A DNA stretch of 34,837 nucleotides from Flavobacteriaceae bacterium (GTDB lineage Bacteria; Bacteroidota; Bacteroidia; Flavobacteriales; Flavobacteriaceae): the NCBI GenBank assembly GCA_022425945.1, contig JAKMEK010000093.1:1-34837 (forward strand). The letters are read 5' to 3'. The translations under genes were made by a program, and so were the position numbers. Shown here one piece after another: positions 16,273 through 24,892 of this stretch. The notes beneath the pieces were generated by a model that had not been told where the DNA came from, ran no database searches, and saw only the letters and a program-made list of their open reading frames with translations. The number at the start of each line of letters is the position of its first letter. The first letter of the stretch is position 1.

Positions 16273-17872
16273 GGGTTTCATTTAGGTCCCAATTAGCACG
16301 CAGACTCAACGACTGTTTAAGATAAATGACTTGCTCTGGTTGTCTTTTATTTAGATAGTTTCCTGTGTCCCATTTGCCATTATTGTTGGTGTCTTTGACA
16401 AAACGAATCTGATAATCATTGGGTAAAAGAAATTCAATGACATAGTAGTCATCATTATTTTGACGCACCTTCCGAACGACCTTTTCATTTCGATCAATGA
16501 TTTCAAAGAAATAGGGAATCGAAGGATCTTTTCGTTCTATGGTGAGGAAAAGAGTGCCATACTTTTCAATGTCTTGGGTTTTTACACTGTGCATGATGGT
16601 GTCGTTTGTGGCCCCTAAAAAATCAGTAATTGCATTGGGTAATAGTTGAACACGATAAAAATCATTGGGGACTTTTTCAAAAGAAAAATACACTCGGTCC
16701 TTGTTTTCGTCCAAACGCGTACTAAATTCTACGGCTAGTGTGTCGATATCAAAGATTTGAATAAATTCCTCGTCAATTTCTCGAATGGGTAAATTACTCT
16801 CTAGTGTTAGAGTGTCCAGAAAATGTATGATCCTATTGTTTTTGGGAGTAATTGAGAGAAGAAGAGAATCTTTAACCAGTTTATATGGTTTAAGAACGAG
16901 CTTTCGAATGCTGTCCAATTCTTCCAATTCTATGACTAGAGAATCTAATTCTTCTTGGGGCTGAAACCAATAATGGAGGGTATCTTTCTCTCGGTCTCTT
17001 GTAAAAAACCCCTCAGCCTTTTCTGAAAATAACGAATCAAAAAACACTTGTTTTTCGCCTACTTCACCAAAGTAACTAAATTCTAAATGGTGATCATTTA
17101 CAAAACGAGGACGCCCCCAACGAAAAGGAGCTTTTTCTTTGAACAAAAAGGGAAATTTAAGAGAATCTTCTGGCAAACGAATGGGTTTGTCAAAAAAGCC
17201 GATTTTGTCAAAACCTTGGTCATATAGGTAGTTCTTGCCAACATCTTCGATGGCCAAAAACTCGTATTCACCTGGTGCTAAACTCTGTAAATTGAAGTAA
17301 ATACTGTCCAAGGTATTGCCCACATAAAGCGGTTTGTTGAGGTAGATGGTCGAGTCGGTATAGGTCGAATCGATGGGGTATAAGTGAATAGAAATACCTT
17401 TTAAGGAATCGATTTCATAGGCGTCCATTACGTTTCCTGAAATACGTAGCGAATCCAAAAAGGCCCCCGTAGAAAAGGTGTAATTGAAAAAGGGCAACGG
17501 GTTGGCTTCGTTATAATCTTGGATGGCTCCCCCAAAATTGAACGTATAGGTGGTGTTATCTCGAGGCGCTTCTTCAAAGCGAATTTCAACTTTTTTACTA
17601 ACAGTACCTTCGGGCAAAACCTTATAGGTATTGCTTTCTAAAGGAGGAGAAACAATGAGCTGATTAGCAAGGTCTCTAAGCTGTACATATTCGTCAAAGA
17701 CCATCACCACGCGCTCAGCAGCAAAGTTTACACTTTTTAACGGCGGGTTGGCACTCAGTAAAACAGGTGGAATACTATCCTTGGCTCCTCCAGTAGGAAC
17801 CCCTCTTTTTGCGCATTTTGTGCTAGATAGCAGGCACAAGATTACCGTAATTAGGGCGAGTGTTTTTCGCAT
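16259..17872 (-). CDS. Lipoprotein with N-terminal Ig-like (SbsA-type) domain
   Basis: The 537-residue product has a lipoprotein-type signal with Cys20 followed by AKRGVPTGG, a start seen in many flavobacterial proteins of this type. Next comes a bacterial Ig-like domain (about residues 32-125: DSIPPVLLSANPP, then VVMVFDEYVQL, then TYTFNFGGAIQDYNE). The rest is a long series of acidic beta-rich segments, and near the C-terminus is DTNNNGKWDTGNY, an Asp/Asn-rich loop that may bind calcium. The residue before the Cys is Lys, which is unusual for a lipobox. It should sit on the cell envelope; its function is unknown. It follows comF by 27 bases and likely shares its transcript. Confidence 0.85.
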   Translation of the reverse strand: MRKTLALITVILCLLSSTKCAKRGVPTGGAKDSIPPVLLSANPPLKSVNFAAERVVMVFDEYVQLRDLANQLIVSPPLESNTYKVLPEGTVSKKVEIRFEEAPRDNTTYTFNFGGAIQDYNEANPLPFFNYTFSTGAFLDSLRISGNVMDAYEIDSLKGISIHLYPIDSTYTDSTIYLNKPLYVGNTLDSIYFNLQSLAPGEYEFLAIEDVGKNYLYDQGFDKIGFFDKPIRLPEDSLKFPFLFKEKAPFRWGRPRFVNDHHLEFSYFGEVGEKQVFFDSLFSEKAEGFFTRDREKDTLHYWFQPQEELDSLVIELEELDSIRKLVLKPYKLVKDSLLLSITPKNNRIIHFLDTLTLESNLPIREIDEEFIQIFDIDTLAVEFSTRLDENKDRVYFSFEKVPNDFYRVQLLPNAITDFLGATNDTIMHSVKTQDIEKYGTLFLTIERKDPSIPYFFEIIDRNEKVVRKVRQNNDDYYVIEFLLPNDYQIRFVKDTNNNGKWDTGNYLNKRQPEQVIYLKQSLSLRANWDLNETLTIE

Positions 17873-17899
17873 AGACTGTAAAAGTAAAACAATAATCTG

Positions 17900-18592
17900 T
17901 TATTCTCTAAAGGCAATGGTTGCAATACTTATTTGTAGGGTAGAATCGCTCAGCAAAACCGCACTACAGGCTTTCAGAGTTGCTCCAGTAGTGAAGATGT
18001 CATCAATCAAGAGATAGTGTCCTGCAGCTAGTTTCTTTGCTGGATTAAGCGCAAAAGCATTACGGACAATTTCAGCTCGGTTTCCAGTTGATTTAGCCAA
18101 AGCTGGGGTGTTTTTTGTGCGAATAAGAATATTTTCTACATAAGGAATTCCACAGGCATTCGCTATTGACCTACCAATGATATCCATTTGATTATAACCG
18201 CGTTTTCGCTTGCGTTTGGGGTGTAAGGGTACACCGATAATTCCATTATAATGATTATTTTTTGCTTTAATTATTACAGACAATTTTTGACCTAAAAACT
18301 GGCCAATCGTTTTATTTTGCTGATATTTTAAATGATACAACAAGATTTCAAGTAGGCTATTTTCTTTAAAAAAGTAAAGCGAATAAAGTTCATTGACTTG
18401 AGCGTTTATATTAATTGAATGCCTCATTTCTTTGTTGTCACATAAATGAAAATACGTCATAGGTAACTCCAATTCACAGAAAAAACAAATGATTTTTTGA
18501 TTAGCGAAAAGCTCCTTTCCACAACCCAAACATTGGTTAGGGAAGACAAGAGAAAAGACGTCATTCAATAAACGAACAAAAACATTGGGCAT
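17900..18592 (-). CDS. comF: ComF family phosphoribosyltransferase-like protein
   Basis: ComF proteins are needed for DNA uptake in naturally competent bacteria and combine a zinc finger with a phosphoribosyltransferase domain. The four-Cys finger is at residues 21-39 (Cys21, Cys24, Cys36, Cys39). The PRPP-binding motif IDDIFTTGAT is at 196-205. The KRKRKRGYNQ segment before it is also typical. The length of 230 is normal. The coding sequence looks more AT-rich than that of its neighbours, which I note without a count. Competence in this organism is not implied by this gene alone. Confidence 0.92.
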   Translation of the reverse strand: MPNVFVRLLNDVFSLVFPNQCLGCGKELFANQKIICFFCELELPMTYFHLCDNKEMRHSININAQVNELYSLYFFKENSLLEILLYHLKYQQNKTIGQFLGQKLSVIIKAKNNHYNGIIGVPLHPKRKRKRGYNQMDIIGRSIANACGIPYVENILIRTKNTPALAKSTGNRAEIVRNAFALNPAKKLAAGHYLLIDDIFTTGATLKACSAVLLSDSTLQISIATIAFRE

Positions 18593-18631
18593 TTCAGAGC
18601 GATTTGGTTATTACAAAATACGAAAAAGGGT

Positions 18632-18639
18632 TATTTTTG
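18632..18639 (+). promoter_or_regulatory. -7 promoter element of glyS, 4 bases before the ATG
   Basis: TATTTTTG is a perfect TAnnTTTG box and ends 4 bases before the glyS ATG, so transcription should start at or next to the start codon (a leaderless message). The -33 element is weak; the nearest TTTG (18603-18606) is 25 bases upstream. Confidence 0.5.
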
Positions 18640-18643
18640 TCGC

Positions 18644-20173
18644 ATGACAGATTTCAAAAAGATCATTTCCCATGCAAAAGAATACGGTTTTGTATTCCCA
18701 TCAAGTGAAATTTACGATGGACTAAGTGCCGTTTACGACTATGCTCAAAATGGAGTAGCCTTAAAGAAAAATATCCGCGACTATTGGTGGAAATCCATGG
18801 TGCAACTCCACAGCAATATTGTTGGAATTGATGCGGCCATTTTTATGCATCCAACCACTTGGAAAGCTTCAGGGCACGTAGATGCGTTTAATGATCCATT
18901 GATTGACAATAAAGACTCCAAAAAGCGCTACCGTGCCGATGTTTTGGTGGAAGATTATTGTGCGAAAATTGAAACAAAAATTGAGAAAGAAGTCAACAAG
19001 GCTGCCAAACGTTTTGGCGAAAGCTTTGACAAAACACAATTTTTAGCAACCAACCCTAGAGTCGTTGGTTACCAAGAAAAAATAGACAGCATTCTAAAAC
19101 GCTTGGGTCAGTCACTTGAAAAAGAAGATCTGGCAGATGTTAAGAATTTAATCGAGGAATTGGATATTGCCTGTCCAGAATCGGGTTCGCGTAATTGGAC
19201 CGATGTAAAGCAATTTAACTTGATGTTTGGCACCAAGTTAGGTGCTTCTGCTGACTCTGCCATGGACTTGTATCTTCGTCCAGAAACGGCCCAAGGTATT
19301 TTTGTAAACTTTTTGAATGTCCAAAAAACAGGGCGCATGAAAATTCCTTTTGGGATCGCTCAAACTGGAAAAGCCTTTCGAAATGAAATTGTGGCTAGAC
19401 AATTCATTTTCCGCATGCGCGAATTTGAACAAATGGAAATGCAATTTTTCATTCCCCCAGGAACACAAAAAGAATGGTACGAACAGTGGAAACAAACCCG
19501 TTTGAACTGGCATTTGTCGTTGGGAATGGGCGAAGAAAATTACCGTTTTCACGACCATGAGAAATTGGCTCATTATGCCGATGCTGCTGCCGACATTGAA
19601 TTTAAATTCCCCTTTGGCTTTAAAGAGTTGGAAGGCATTCACTCGAGAACAGATTTTGACCTTTCAAGTCACGAAGAATTTTCTGGGAAGAAATTGCAAT
19701 ATTTTGATCCAGAGCGCAATGAAAACTATGTCCCTTATGTGGTTGAAACTTCGGTTGGTTTAGACCGTATGTTTTTGGCTGTGTTCTCTTGGGCATTGCG
19801 CGAAGAAACCCTCGAAGATGGTAGTTCACGCACATTATTAAAATTACCTTCCGTATTGGCGCCAACCAAAGTAGCGGTCTTGCCATTGGTCAAAAAAGAT
19901 GGACTACCCGAATTGGCCAATGAAATCGTTGACAGCCTTAAGTGGGAACACGCCACCGCCTATGATGAAAAAGATGCTGTAGGGCGTCGTTACCGTCGTC
20001 AAGATGCTTTAGGAACACCTTTTTGTATCACCGTAGACCACCAGTCTTTGGAAGACAAAACCGTAACCCTTCGAGATCGTGACAGCATGCAACAAGAACG
20101 TGTGGCCATAGCAGATCTTCCGAGTCGTTTGGATGAGCAGCTCAATATCAAGCACTGGTTACAGAAAATTTAG
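18644..20173 (+). CDS. glyS: Glycine--tRNA ligase (single-chain class II type)
   Basis: This enzyme charges tRNA-Gly with glycine for protein synthesis in the cytosol. The 509-residue chain is the homodimeric archaeal/eukaryal-like form used by Bacteroidota rather than the alpha2-beta2 type. Class II motif 2 is seen in TGKAFRNEIVARQFIFRMRE (near residues 240-260), and motif 3 in VGLDRMFLAV (near 370). The anticodon-binding domain runs from about residue 400 to the end (VAVLPLVKKDG). The ATG at 18644 lies only 4 bases after a promoter box. Its TAG interlocks by 4 bases with the stop of the convergent gene. Confidence 0.97.
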   Translation: MTDFKKIISHAKEYGFVFPSSEIYDGLSAVYDYAQNGVALKKNIRDYWWKSMVQLHSNIVGIDAAIFMHPTTWKASGHVDAFNDPLIDNKDSKKRYRADVLVEDYCAKIETKIEKEVNKAAKRFGESFDKTQFLATNPRVVGYQEKIDSILKRLGQSLEKEDLADVKNLIEELDIACPESGSRNWTDVKQFNLMFGTKLGASADSAMDLYLRPETAQGIFVNFLNVQKTGRMKIPFGIAQTGKAFRNEIVARQFIFRMREFEQMEMQFFIPPGTQKEWYEQWKQTRLNWHLSLGMGEENYRFHDHEKLAHYADAAADIEFKFPFGFKELEGIHSRTDFDLSSHEEFSGKKLQYFDPERNENYVPYVVETSVGLDRMFLAVFSWALREETLEDGSSRTLLKLPSVLAPTKVAVLPLVKKDGLPELANEIVDSLKWEHATAYDEKDAVGRRYRRQDALGTPFCITVDHQSLEDKTVTLRDRDSMQQERVAIADLPSRLDEQLNIKHWLQKI

Positions 20174-20757
20174 AAACGCTTCCCAATCGCAAAGTTGATT
20201 CTAGGATAGGCAGTCCCTTCTTGAAAGGCATTGCCTTCTTCAAAAACAAAAAAGCGACCAACTCCTGCGTGTATTTCAAAACTGTAATTTTTTCGGTTGA
20301 CCCATTTACGCCCAATGAGTGCTCCCCCAGCTAGTCCAAAAAAATCGGCTTCTTCATAGTAGTCGTAATTTTCACTGTAAAGATCATAGACTCCCTCAGT
20401 GATGCTTAAAAAAGGCTGTACAAAAAAGCCAGAATTATGATCTTTTTTTGCGCGAAAATATAGCCGATAATAGGGGGAAACCTCAAAGCTTTCGAAACGA
20501 TAGCCCTCCGAATAAGAACGATCGAAATTAAAAAAAGTGCTTACACCCCAACTCGACACATCGTCGATATAATGTTCATAGGAAAGCTCAATTCCGGGTA
20601 AAACAATGAGCTGAAAAATGTCTAAACGAACTTCGTGTTTAGTCTGGACACTATCTTTGGGCTGCTCTTCTTGTGCAGAAAGATTTCCTAATGCAAAGAA
20701 AGTCATCAGGAAAAAAGATAATTTTTTAAGTGGTAATGGTATAAGATGGGTGTTCAT
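20170..20757 (-). CDS. Small exported protein, probable outer-membrane beta-barrel
   Basis: The 195-residue product has a signal peptide with an extended N-region (MNTHLIPLPLKKLSFFL, then to SAQEE near residue 30). The mature part alternates aromatic and polar residues (FEVSPYYRLYF, GFFVQPFLSI, FEIHAGVGRFFVF) and ends in INFAIGKRF with a terminal Phe, the signature of small outer-membrane barrels. It resembles DUF3575-like proteins, but I cannot place it firmly. Its role is unknown. It is convergent with glyS (4-base overlap) and divergent from the exonuclease III gene. Confidence 0.75.
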   Translation of the reverse strand: MNTHLIPLPLKKLSFFLMTFFALGNLSAQEEQPKDSVQTKHEVRLDIFQLIVLPGIELSYEHYIDDVSSWGVSTFFNFDRSYSEGYRFESFEVSPYYRLYFRAKKDHNSGFFVQPFLSITEGVYDLYSENYDYYEEADFFGLAGGALIGRKWVNRKNYSFEIHAGVGRFFVFEEGNAFQEGTAYPRINFAIGKRF

Positions 20758-20786
20758 AGTTTTGAAGATAAAGATTTAAAAAGACA

Positions 20787-20817
20787 TTTAAAGATAGAAA
20801 ACAAATCTGTATTTTAG
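20787..20817 (+). promoter_or_regulatory. Likely promoter of the exonuclease III operon
   Basis: TTTA (20787-20790), exactly 19 bases, then TATTTTAG (20810-20817): one mismatch from consensus in each element. The ATG at 20824 is only 6 bases downstream, so the leader would be very short or absent. Confidence 0.5.
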
Positions 20818-20823
20818 TAGAAG

Positions 20824-21588
20824 ATGAAAATCATTTCGTACAACGTAAACGGTATCCGTGCTGCCCTTAAAAAAGATTTTGTGGGCTGGTTAAAAGCTGC
20901 CAATCCTGCAGTGGTTTGTCTTCAAGAGACAAAGGCCATGGAGGAACAGGTAGATATGGCTGAAATAGAAGCTTTAGGTTATAAACACTATTGGTTTTCT
21001 GCGCAAAAAAAAGGTTACAGTGGTGTGGCTATTTTAAGCAAGTTGGCACCTAAGCACATTGAATACGGAACAGGAATTGATCATATTGATTTTGAGGGAA
21101 GGGTCATACGCGCCGACTATGACCACTGTTCGGTCATTAGTTTGTACTTGCCTTCCGGAACAAATATGGCTCGTTTGGAGCATAAGTTCAAGTTCATGGA
21201 CGATTTCAAGAATTACATTGATCAACTGAAACAGGAGATTCCCAACCTAGTGATTTGTGGTGATTACAATATTTGTCATCAGGCTATCGATATACATGAC
21301 CCGGTGCGCAATAAAAAAGTTTCGGGCTTTTTACCCGAAGAACGCGCTTGGTTGGATGGGTTCCTCCACAGCGGGTTCATCGATTCTTTCCGCATGCTGA
21401 ATCCCGAACCCCACCATTACAGTTGGTGGAGTTATCGTGCCAACGCAAGGGCCAATAACAAAGGCTGGCGCATCGACTATGCATTGGTGAGTGCGCCCTT
21501 AAAAGAACAAATTCATCGCGCTTATATATTGCCAGAGGCACATCATTCTGACCATTGCCCGGTGGTGGTAGAATTAAACTTAGCATAA
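20824..21588 (+). CDS. xth: Exodeoxyribonuclease III (AP endonuclease)
   Basis: This Mg-dependent enzyme cuts DNA at abasic sites and removes 3' blocking groups in base excision repair. The family motifs are all visible: NVNGIRAAL near the start, CLQETK (catalytic Glu near residue 34), CGDYNICH (Asp and Asn near residues 140-145), the W-Y-region with YSWWSYR, WRIDYAL and the final SDHCPV with the catalytic Asp-His pair. The length of 254 is normal. It is the first gene of a plus-strand unit with the OmpA-type lipoprotein (19-base gap) and the aldo/keto reductase (7-base gap). Confidence 0.95.
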   Translation: MKIISYNVNGIRAALKKDFVGWLKAANPAVVCLQETKAMEEQVDMAEIEALGYKHYWFSAQKKGYSGVAILSKLAPKHIEYGTGIDHIDFEGRVIRADYDHCSVISLYLPSGTNMARLEHKFKFMDDFKNYIDQLKQEIPNLVICGDYNICHQAIDIHDPVRNKKVSGFLPEERAWLDGFLHSGFIDSFRMLNPEPHHYSWWSYRANARANNKGWRIDYALVSAPLKEQIHRAYILPEAHHSDHCPVVVELNLA

Positions 21589-21607
21589 AAATAGACACCT
21601 TCATTCC

Positions 21608-22543
21608 ATGAAAAAAATACTTCCATTACTCCTTTTTCCATTCGTTGTAAGCTGCGTTTCTTCTAAAATGTTCAACGAGATTGAAAACCGCTACGCCAAT
21701 TTAAAAGTAGAACACGTTGCCTTAGAAAATGAAAATGATCAACTGATTAAGAATTATGATTCGCTCCGTTACCACTATGGCGAATTGGTTGGACAATACG
21801 AAAAACAAAGTCAACTGTTGGCGACTACTTCGGGGACCTTGGCCACGCTTCAAGATGCGTACACTGCTTTGGAACAAAACAGCAACGAAGCCTTACAAGC
21901 AAGTATTGAGACCAACCGAGGTTTATTAGAGAAAATTCAAATTAAAGAAGGGGAGTTGTTGGAGGACCGAGGACGTTTAGATTCTTTACGCAACGAATTG
22001 TCTTCACGTTCTGCACGTGTGGAAGAACTCGAGGGTTTGATCGCAGAGAAAGAAGCCATCATGGGAACTTTAAAGAACACCCTTGCCAATGCCTTGAACA
22101 GTTTTGAAGGAAATGGACTCTCGGTAGAACAACGCGGTGGTAAAGTATACGTTTCCATGGAAAATAAACTGTTGTTTCAGTCCGGAAGTTGGTCGGTTGC
22201 AAGCACAGGAAAACAAGCCCTTAAACAATTGGGAGCCGTTTTGGCCGCTAATCCAGAAATCGCCATTTTGATTGAAGGACATACCGATAGTGATCCCTAT
22301 ATTGGTAATGAAAACCTCAGTGGAAACTGGGATTTATCGACCAAGCGTGCGACAGAAATTGTAAAAATATTACTTAAAAATAAACGCATAAAACCAGAAA
22401 ACCTGACAGCAGCTGGTAGAGGAGAGCACCTTCCTTTAGCCTCCAATAAAGCAGCCGTTGGGAAAGCCAAAAACCGCCGAATTGAAGTTATCTTAAGTCC
22501 CAAGTTGGATAAGATTGCTGCACTTTTAGCACGTGTTGACTAA
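21608..22543 (+). CDS. OmpA-family lipoprotein with coiled coil
   Basis: This envelope protein is predicted to anchor in a membrane through a lipid on Cys16 (FVVSC) and to grip peptidoglycan with its C-terminal OmpA domain. After the lipobox, residues about 20-160 form a long heptad-rich coiled coil (NENDQL, EKQSQLL, RVEELEGLIAEKEA). The OmpA domain follows at about 185-300, with the peptidoglycan-contacting IEGHTDSDPY and NRRIEVILSP motifs. The length of 311 is common for this flavobacterial group. It probably stabilises the envelope and lies in one transcript with the flanking genes, though no functional link to them is evident. Confidence 0.92.
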   Translation: MKKILPLLLFPFVVSCVSSKMFNEIENRYANLKVEHVALENENDQLIKNYDSLRYHYGELVGQYEKQSQLLATTSGTLATLQDAYTALEQNSNEALQASIETNRGLLEKIQIKEGELLEDRGRLDSLRNELSSRSARVEELEGLIAEKEAIMGTLKNTLANALNSFEGNGLSVEQRGGKVYVSMENKLLFQSGSWSVASTGKQALKQLGAVLAANPEIAILIEGHTDSDPYIGNENLSGNWDLSTKRATEIVKILLKNKRIKPENLTAAGRGEHLPLASNKAAVGKAKNRRIEVILSPKLDKIAALLARVD

Positions 22544-22550
22544 ATAATTT

Positions 22551-23588
22551 ATGGATTATACTGTATTACCTTCTACTGACATTAAGGTCAGTAAACTTTG
22601 CCTTGGTACAATGACCTTTGGCAATCAAAACACTGAAGCCGAAGGCCACGATCAAATGGACTATGCCCTAGAGAGAGGGATAAATTTCTTCGATACGGCA
22701 GAACTCTACCCAGTTCCGGCCACAGCAAAAACTTATGCCGATACAGAACGTATCATGGGGAAGTGGTTTAAGAAGACCGGAAAAAGAGATCAAATTGTTT
22801 TGGCCTCCAAAATTGCAGGATCGGGAGATTACACCGCCCACATCCGCGATCATGAACACTTCAGCCCAAAGCATTTACGTGAAGCTGTAGAGGGAAGCCT
22901 TCAGCGTTTGCAAACCGATTATCTTGACTTATATCAATTGCATTGGCCTGAAAGGAGAACAAATTTTTTTAGTGTGCGAGGATACAGAAACCACCCCGAT
23001 AACGATTCTTGGGAGGACAATTTCGAAGCCATATTGACCACATTAGCCGAATTGATTGAGGAGGGAAAAATCAAGCAAATAGGCTTGTCCAATGAAACCC
23101 CTTGGGGCATCATGCGATTTGCGCAATTGGCGCAACAAGGCTTCCCTAAAATGATTACCGTACAAAATCCTTACAGCCTTCTCAATCGATTGTTTGAGGT
23201 GGGAAATTCAGAGGTGTGTATGCGCGAAGGCATGGGTTTGTTGGCCTACTCTCCACTTGGTTTTGGCCGTTTGACCGGAAAATATCGCAATGGAATGCCT
23301 GAAAATTCTCGCTTCAAATTATTCCCTAATTTGGCCCGCTTCAACGGTGATAACAGCATCAAAGCGACCGAGGCTTACTACCAGGTTGCCCAAGAGTTTG
23401 GGGTTTCCCTCACCCAGATGGCCCTGGCTTTTGTGACCAGTCGCCCGTTTGTGACGTCAAATATTCTAGGCGCTTCTAGCGTAGATCAGTTGAAAGAGAA
23501 CATAGATTCCATCGAATTATCCTTAAGTAAGGACCTACTCAAAGCCATCGAAAAGGTCCAAGAAAGTATTCCCAATCCTGCCCCCTAG
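22551..23588 (+). CDS. Aldo/keto reductase (Tas-like)
   Basis: This cytosolic NADP(H)-dependent TIM-barrel oxidoreductase has the catalytic tetrad: Asp and Tyr in FFDTAELYP, Lys in VLASKIAG and His in YQLHWPER. The cofactor-binding part at the C-terminus includes ILGASSVDQLKENI. The N-terminal pattern with TAELYPVPA and the loop with DHEHFSPKHL match the Tas protein group of E. coli. The length of 345 is normal for it. The true substrate is unknown. It is the last gene of the exonuclease III unit, and its TAG interlocks with the stop of the convergent glycosylase gene at 23585-23588. Confidence 0.92.
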   Translation: MDYTVLPSTDIKVSKLCLGTMTFGNQNTEAEGHDQMDYALERGINFFDTAELYPVPATAKTYADTERIMGKWFKKTGKRDQIVLASKIAGSGDYTAHIRDHEHFSPKHLREAVEGSLQRLQTDYLDLYQLHWPERRTNFFSVRGYRNHPDNDSWEDNFEAILTTLAELIEEGKIKQIGLSNETPWGIMRFAQLAQQGFPKMITVQNPYSLLNRLFEVGNSEVCMREGMGLLAYSPLGFGRLTGKYRNGMPENSRFKLFPNLARFNGDNSIKATEAYYQVAQEFGVSLTQMALAFVTSRPFVTSNILGASSVDQLKENIDSIELSLSKDLLKAIEKVQESIPNPAP

Positions 23589-24157
23589 GCCAAGGCCTTT
23601 GCGATGCATGTTTTTAAATGGGGTAAGACAGTAGTTTTGAACCATGGATGTTTGGCTTGCCAGATATTGTTTCTAGGTGATGGATGAGGTAATACAAAGA
23701 ATTTTGGCAGATAGTCTTCATGCTTTTTCACCCGTTCTGTAAGGGTTTTTTTTACCTCCTCTTGGAGGTAGTAATCTTGGGCGTATTTTCCCACCAAGAG
23801 AATGAGTTGTACCTGCTTGAGCTGGGAGAGAAGCAGAGGATGCCACAGCGGGGCACATTCTTTTCGCGGAGGTAAATCTCCCGATTTTCCCTTTCCGGGA
23901 TAACAGAACCCCATTGGAATTAGTGCGACTTCTTTGGGGTCATAAAAACGCTCTCTAGCTATGCCCATCCAGTCCCGAAGCGTATCGCCACTTTTGTCTT
24001 CCCATGGGATGCCACTTTTGTGTACAACGGTTCCGGGTGCCTGACCAATGATGACCACTTTACTCTCCTTAGCTACCGACACGACCGGATTTGGACCAAG
24101 GGCTAAGTGAGGGACACAACGCCTGCATGCCGCAATTTCTTTGAGTAATTCTTTCAT
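23585..24157 (-). CDS. Uracil-DNA glycosylase family protein with four cysteines
   Basis: Proteins of this superfamily remove uracil or related bases from DNA. Motif A is GQAPG at residues 38-42, and the second motif is HPSPRN at 158-163. Cys11, Cys14, Cys85 and Cys101 are spaced as in family 4 enzymes that bind a 4Fe-4S cluster. The water-activating position therefore resembles that group, while HPSPRN differs from the classic HPAA-type motif. The length of 190 is near the usual size. It follows the DUF1572 gene by 19 bases, probably in one transcript. Superfamily membership is secure; the preferred base lesion is not known. Confidence 0.88.
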   Translation of the reverse strand: MKELLKEIAACRRCVPHLALGPNPVVSVAKESKVVIIGQAPGTVVHKSGIPWEDKSGDTLRDWMGIARERFYDPKEVALIPMGFCYPGKGKSGDLPPRKECAPLWHPLLLSQLKQVQLILLVGKYAQDYYLQEEVKKTLTERVKKHEDYLPKFFVLPHPSPRNNIWQAKHPWFKTTVLPHLKTCIAKALA

Positions 24158-24176
24158 GTTTTTTCTGGGTTAATTT

Positions 24177-24728
24177 TCACAGATCATCGGTGAAATGTTC
24201 TGTCCGCCTAGGTTTAGAAAACTTTTCTCTGTTGTAGTCTTCAGAGGCCCCTTTTGGAATAGATAGCGTTTCCCATTGCTCGTTCAGAATGAGCTTGCCA
24301 ACAAAAACAATTTGCCCAATATGATAGGCATAATGCGCTAATTGACGGTGAATTGCTTCTGTGACGGTATGCCCCATATTTCGGATGAAGATTTCTTTTT
24401 CAAGATCTATATCAGACAATAACTCAAGTGCTTTGTATAAGCAATTCCAACCTTTATTCCATTGCTCGATTACTTCTGCTTTTGTTGATAGGTTAGGACG
24501 AAATTCTTCCTCTCGCTTGCGCCACTCTTTTTCGCCATCGGTTGTCAAGAAATCGGTCCATCGAGATAACATGTTTCCAGATAAGTGCTGTACCAAAACA
24601 GCAATGCTATTGCTTTCTTCGTTGGCTTGCCAAAACAAGCTTTCCTCCGGCAATTGAGCAAATGTTTTTTCGCCCAATTGTTGGTAATAGGTAAATTGCT
24701 TTTGGAGTTTTTTTAGAGTGAAATTCAT
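24177..24728 (-). CDS. DUF1572 / DinB-superfamily protein
   Basis: The 183-residue protein is a predicted four-helix bundle of the DinB-like superfamily, which includes thiol-dependent metalloenzymes such as bacillithiol transferases. The pattern VLVQHLSGN near residue 45 and HYAYHIGQI near 135 supply the histidines that form the metal site. The specific reaction is unknown; many DUF1572 members are uncharacterised. It is transcribed toward the glycosylase gene. On the minus strand CATCTTTG (24786-24779) about 50 bases upstream is a possible -7 box with one mismatch. The 164-base gap before the next gene shows nothing else. Confidence 0.82.
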   Translation of the reverse strand: MNFTLKKLQKQFTYYQQLGEKTFAQLPEESLFWQANEESNSIAVLVQHLSGNMLSRWTDFLTTDGEKEWRKREEEFRPNLSTKAEVIEQWNKGWNCLYKALELLSDIDLEKEIFIRNMGHTVTEAIHRQLAHYAYHIGQIVFVGKLILNEQWETLSIPKGASEDYNREKFSKPRRTEHFTDDL

Positions 24729-24892
24729 TTAGATGCAGTTTCGTTATTTCAGATAATTATGAATCAGTTACCCTTTTTCAAAGATGATTTGTCCATAAGT
24801 GTTTAATGTAAAAAAAGGGAGGAGCACGAAAAGTAGGTTTTTCATGAGATACATTAGATTTGCGATTTAGGTTAGCTAAAGGTATACTTTTT

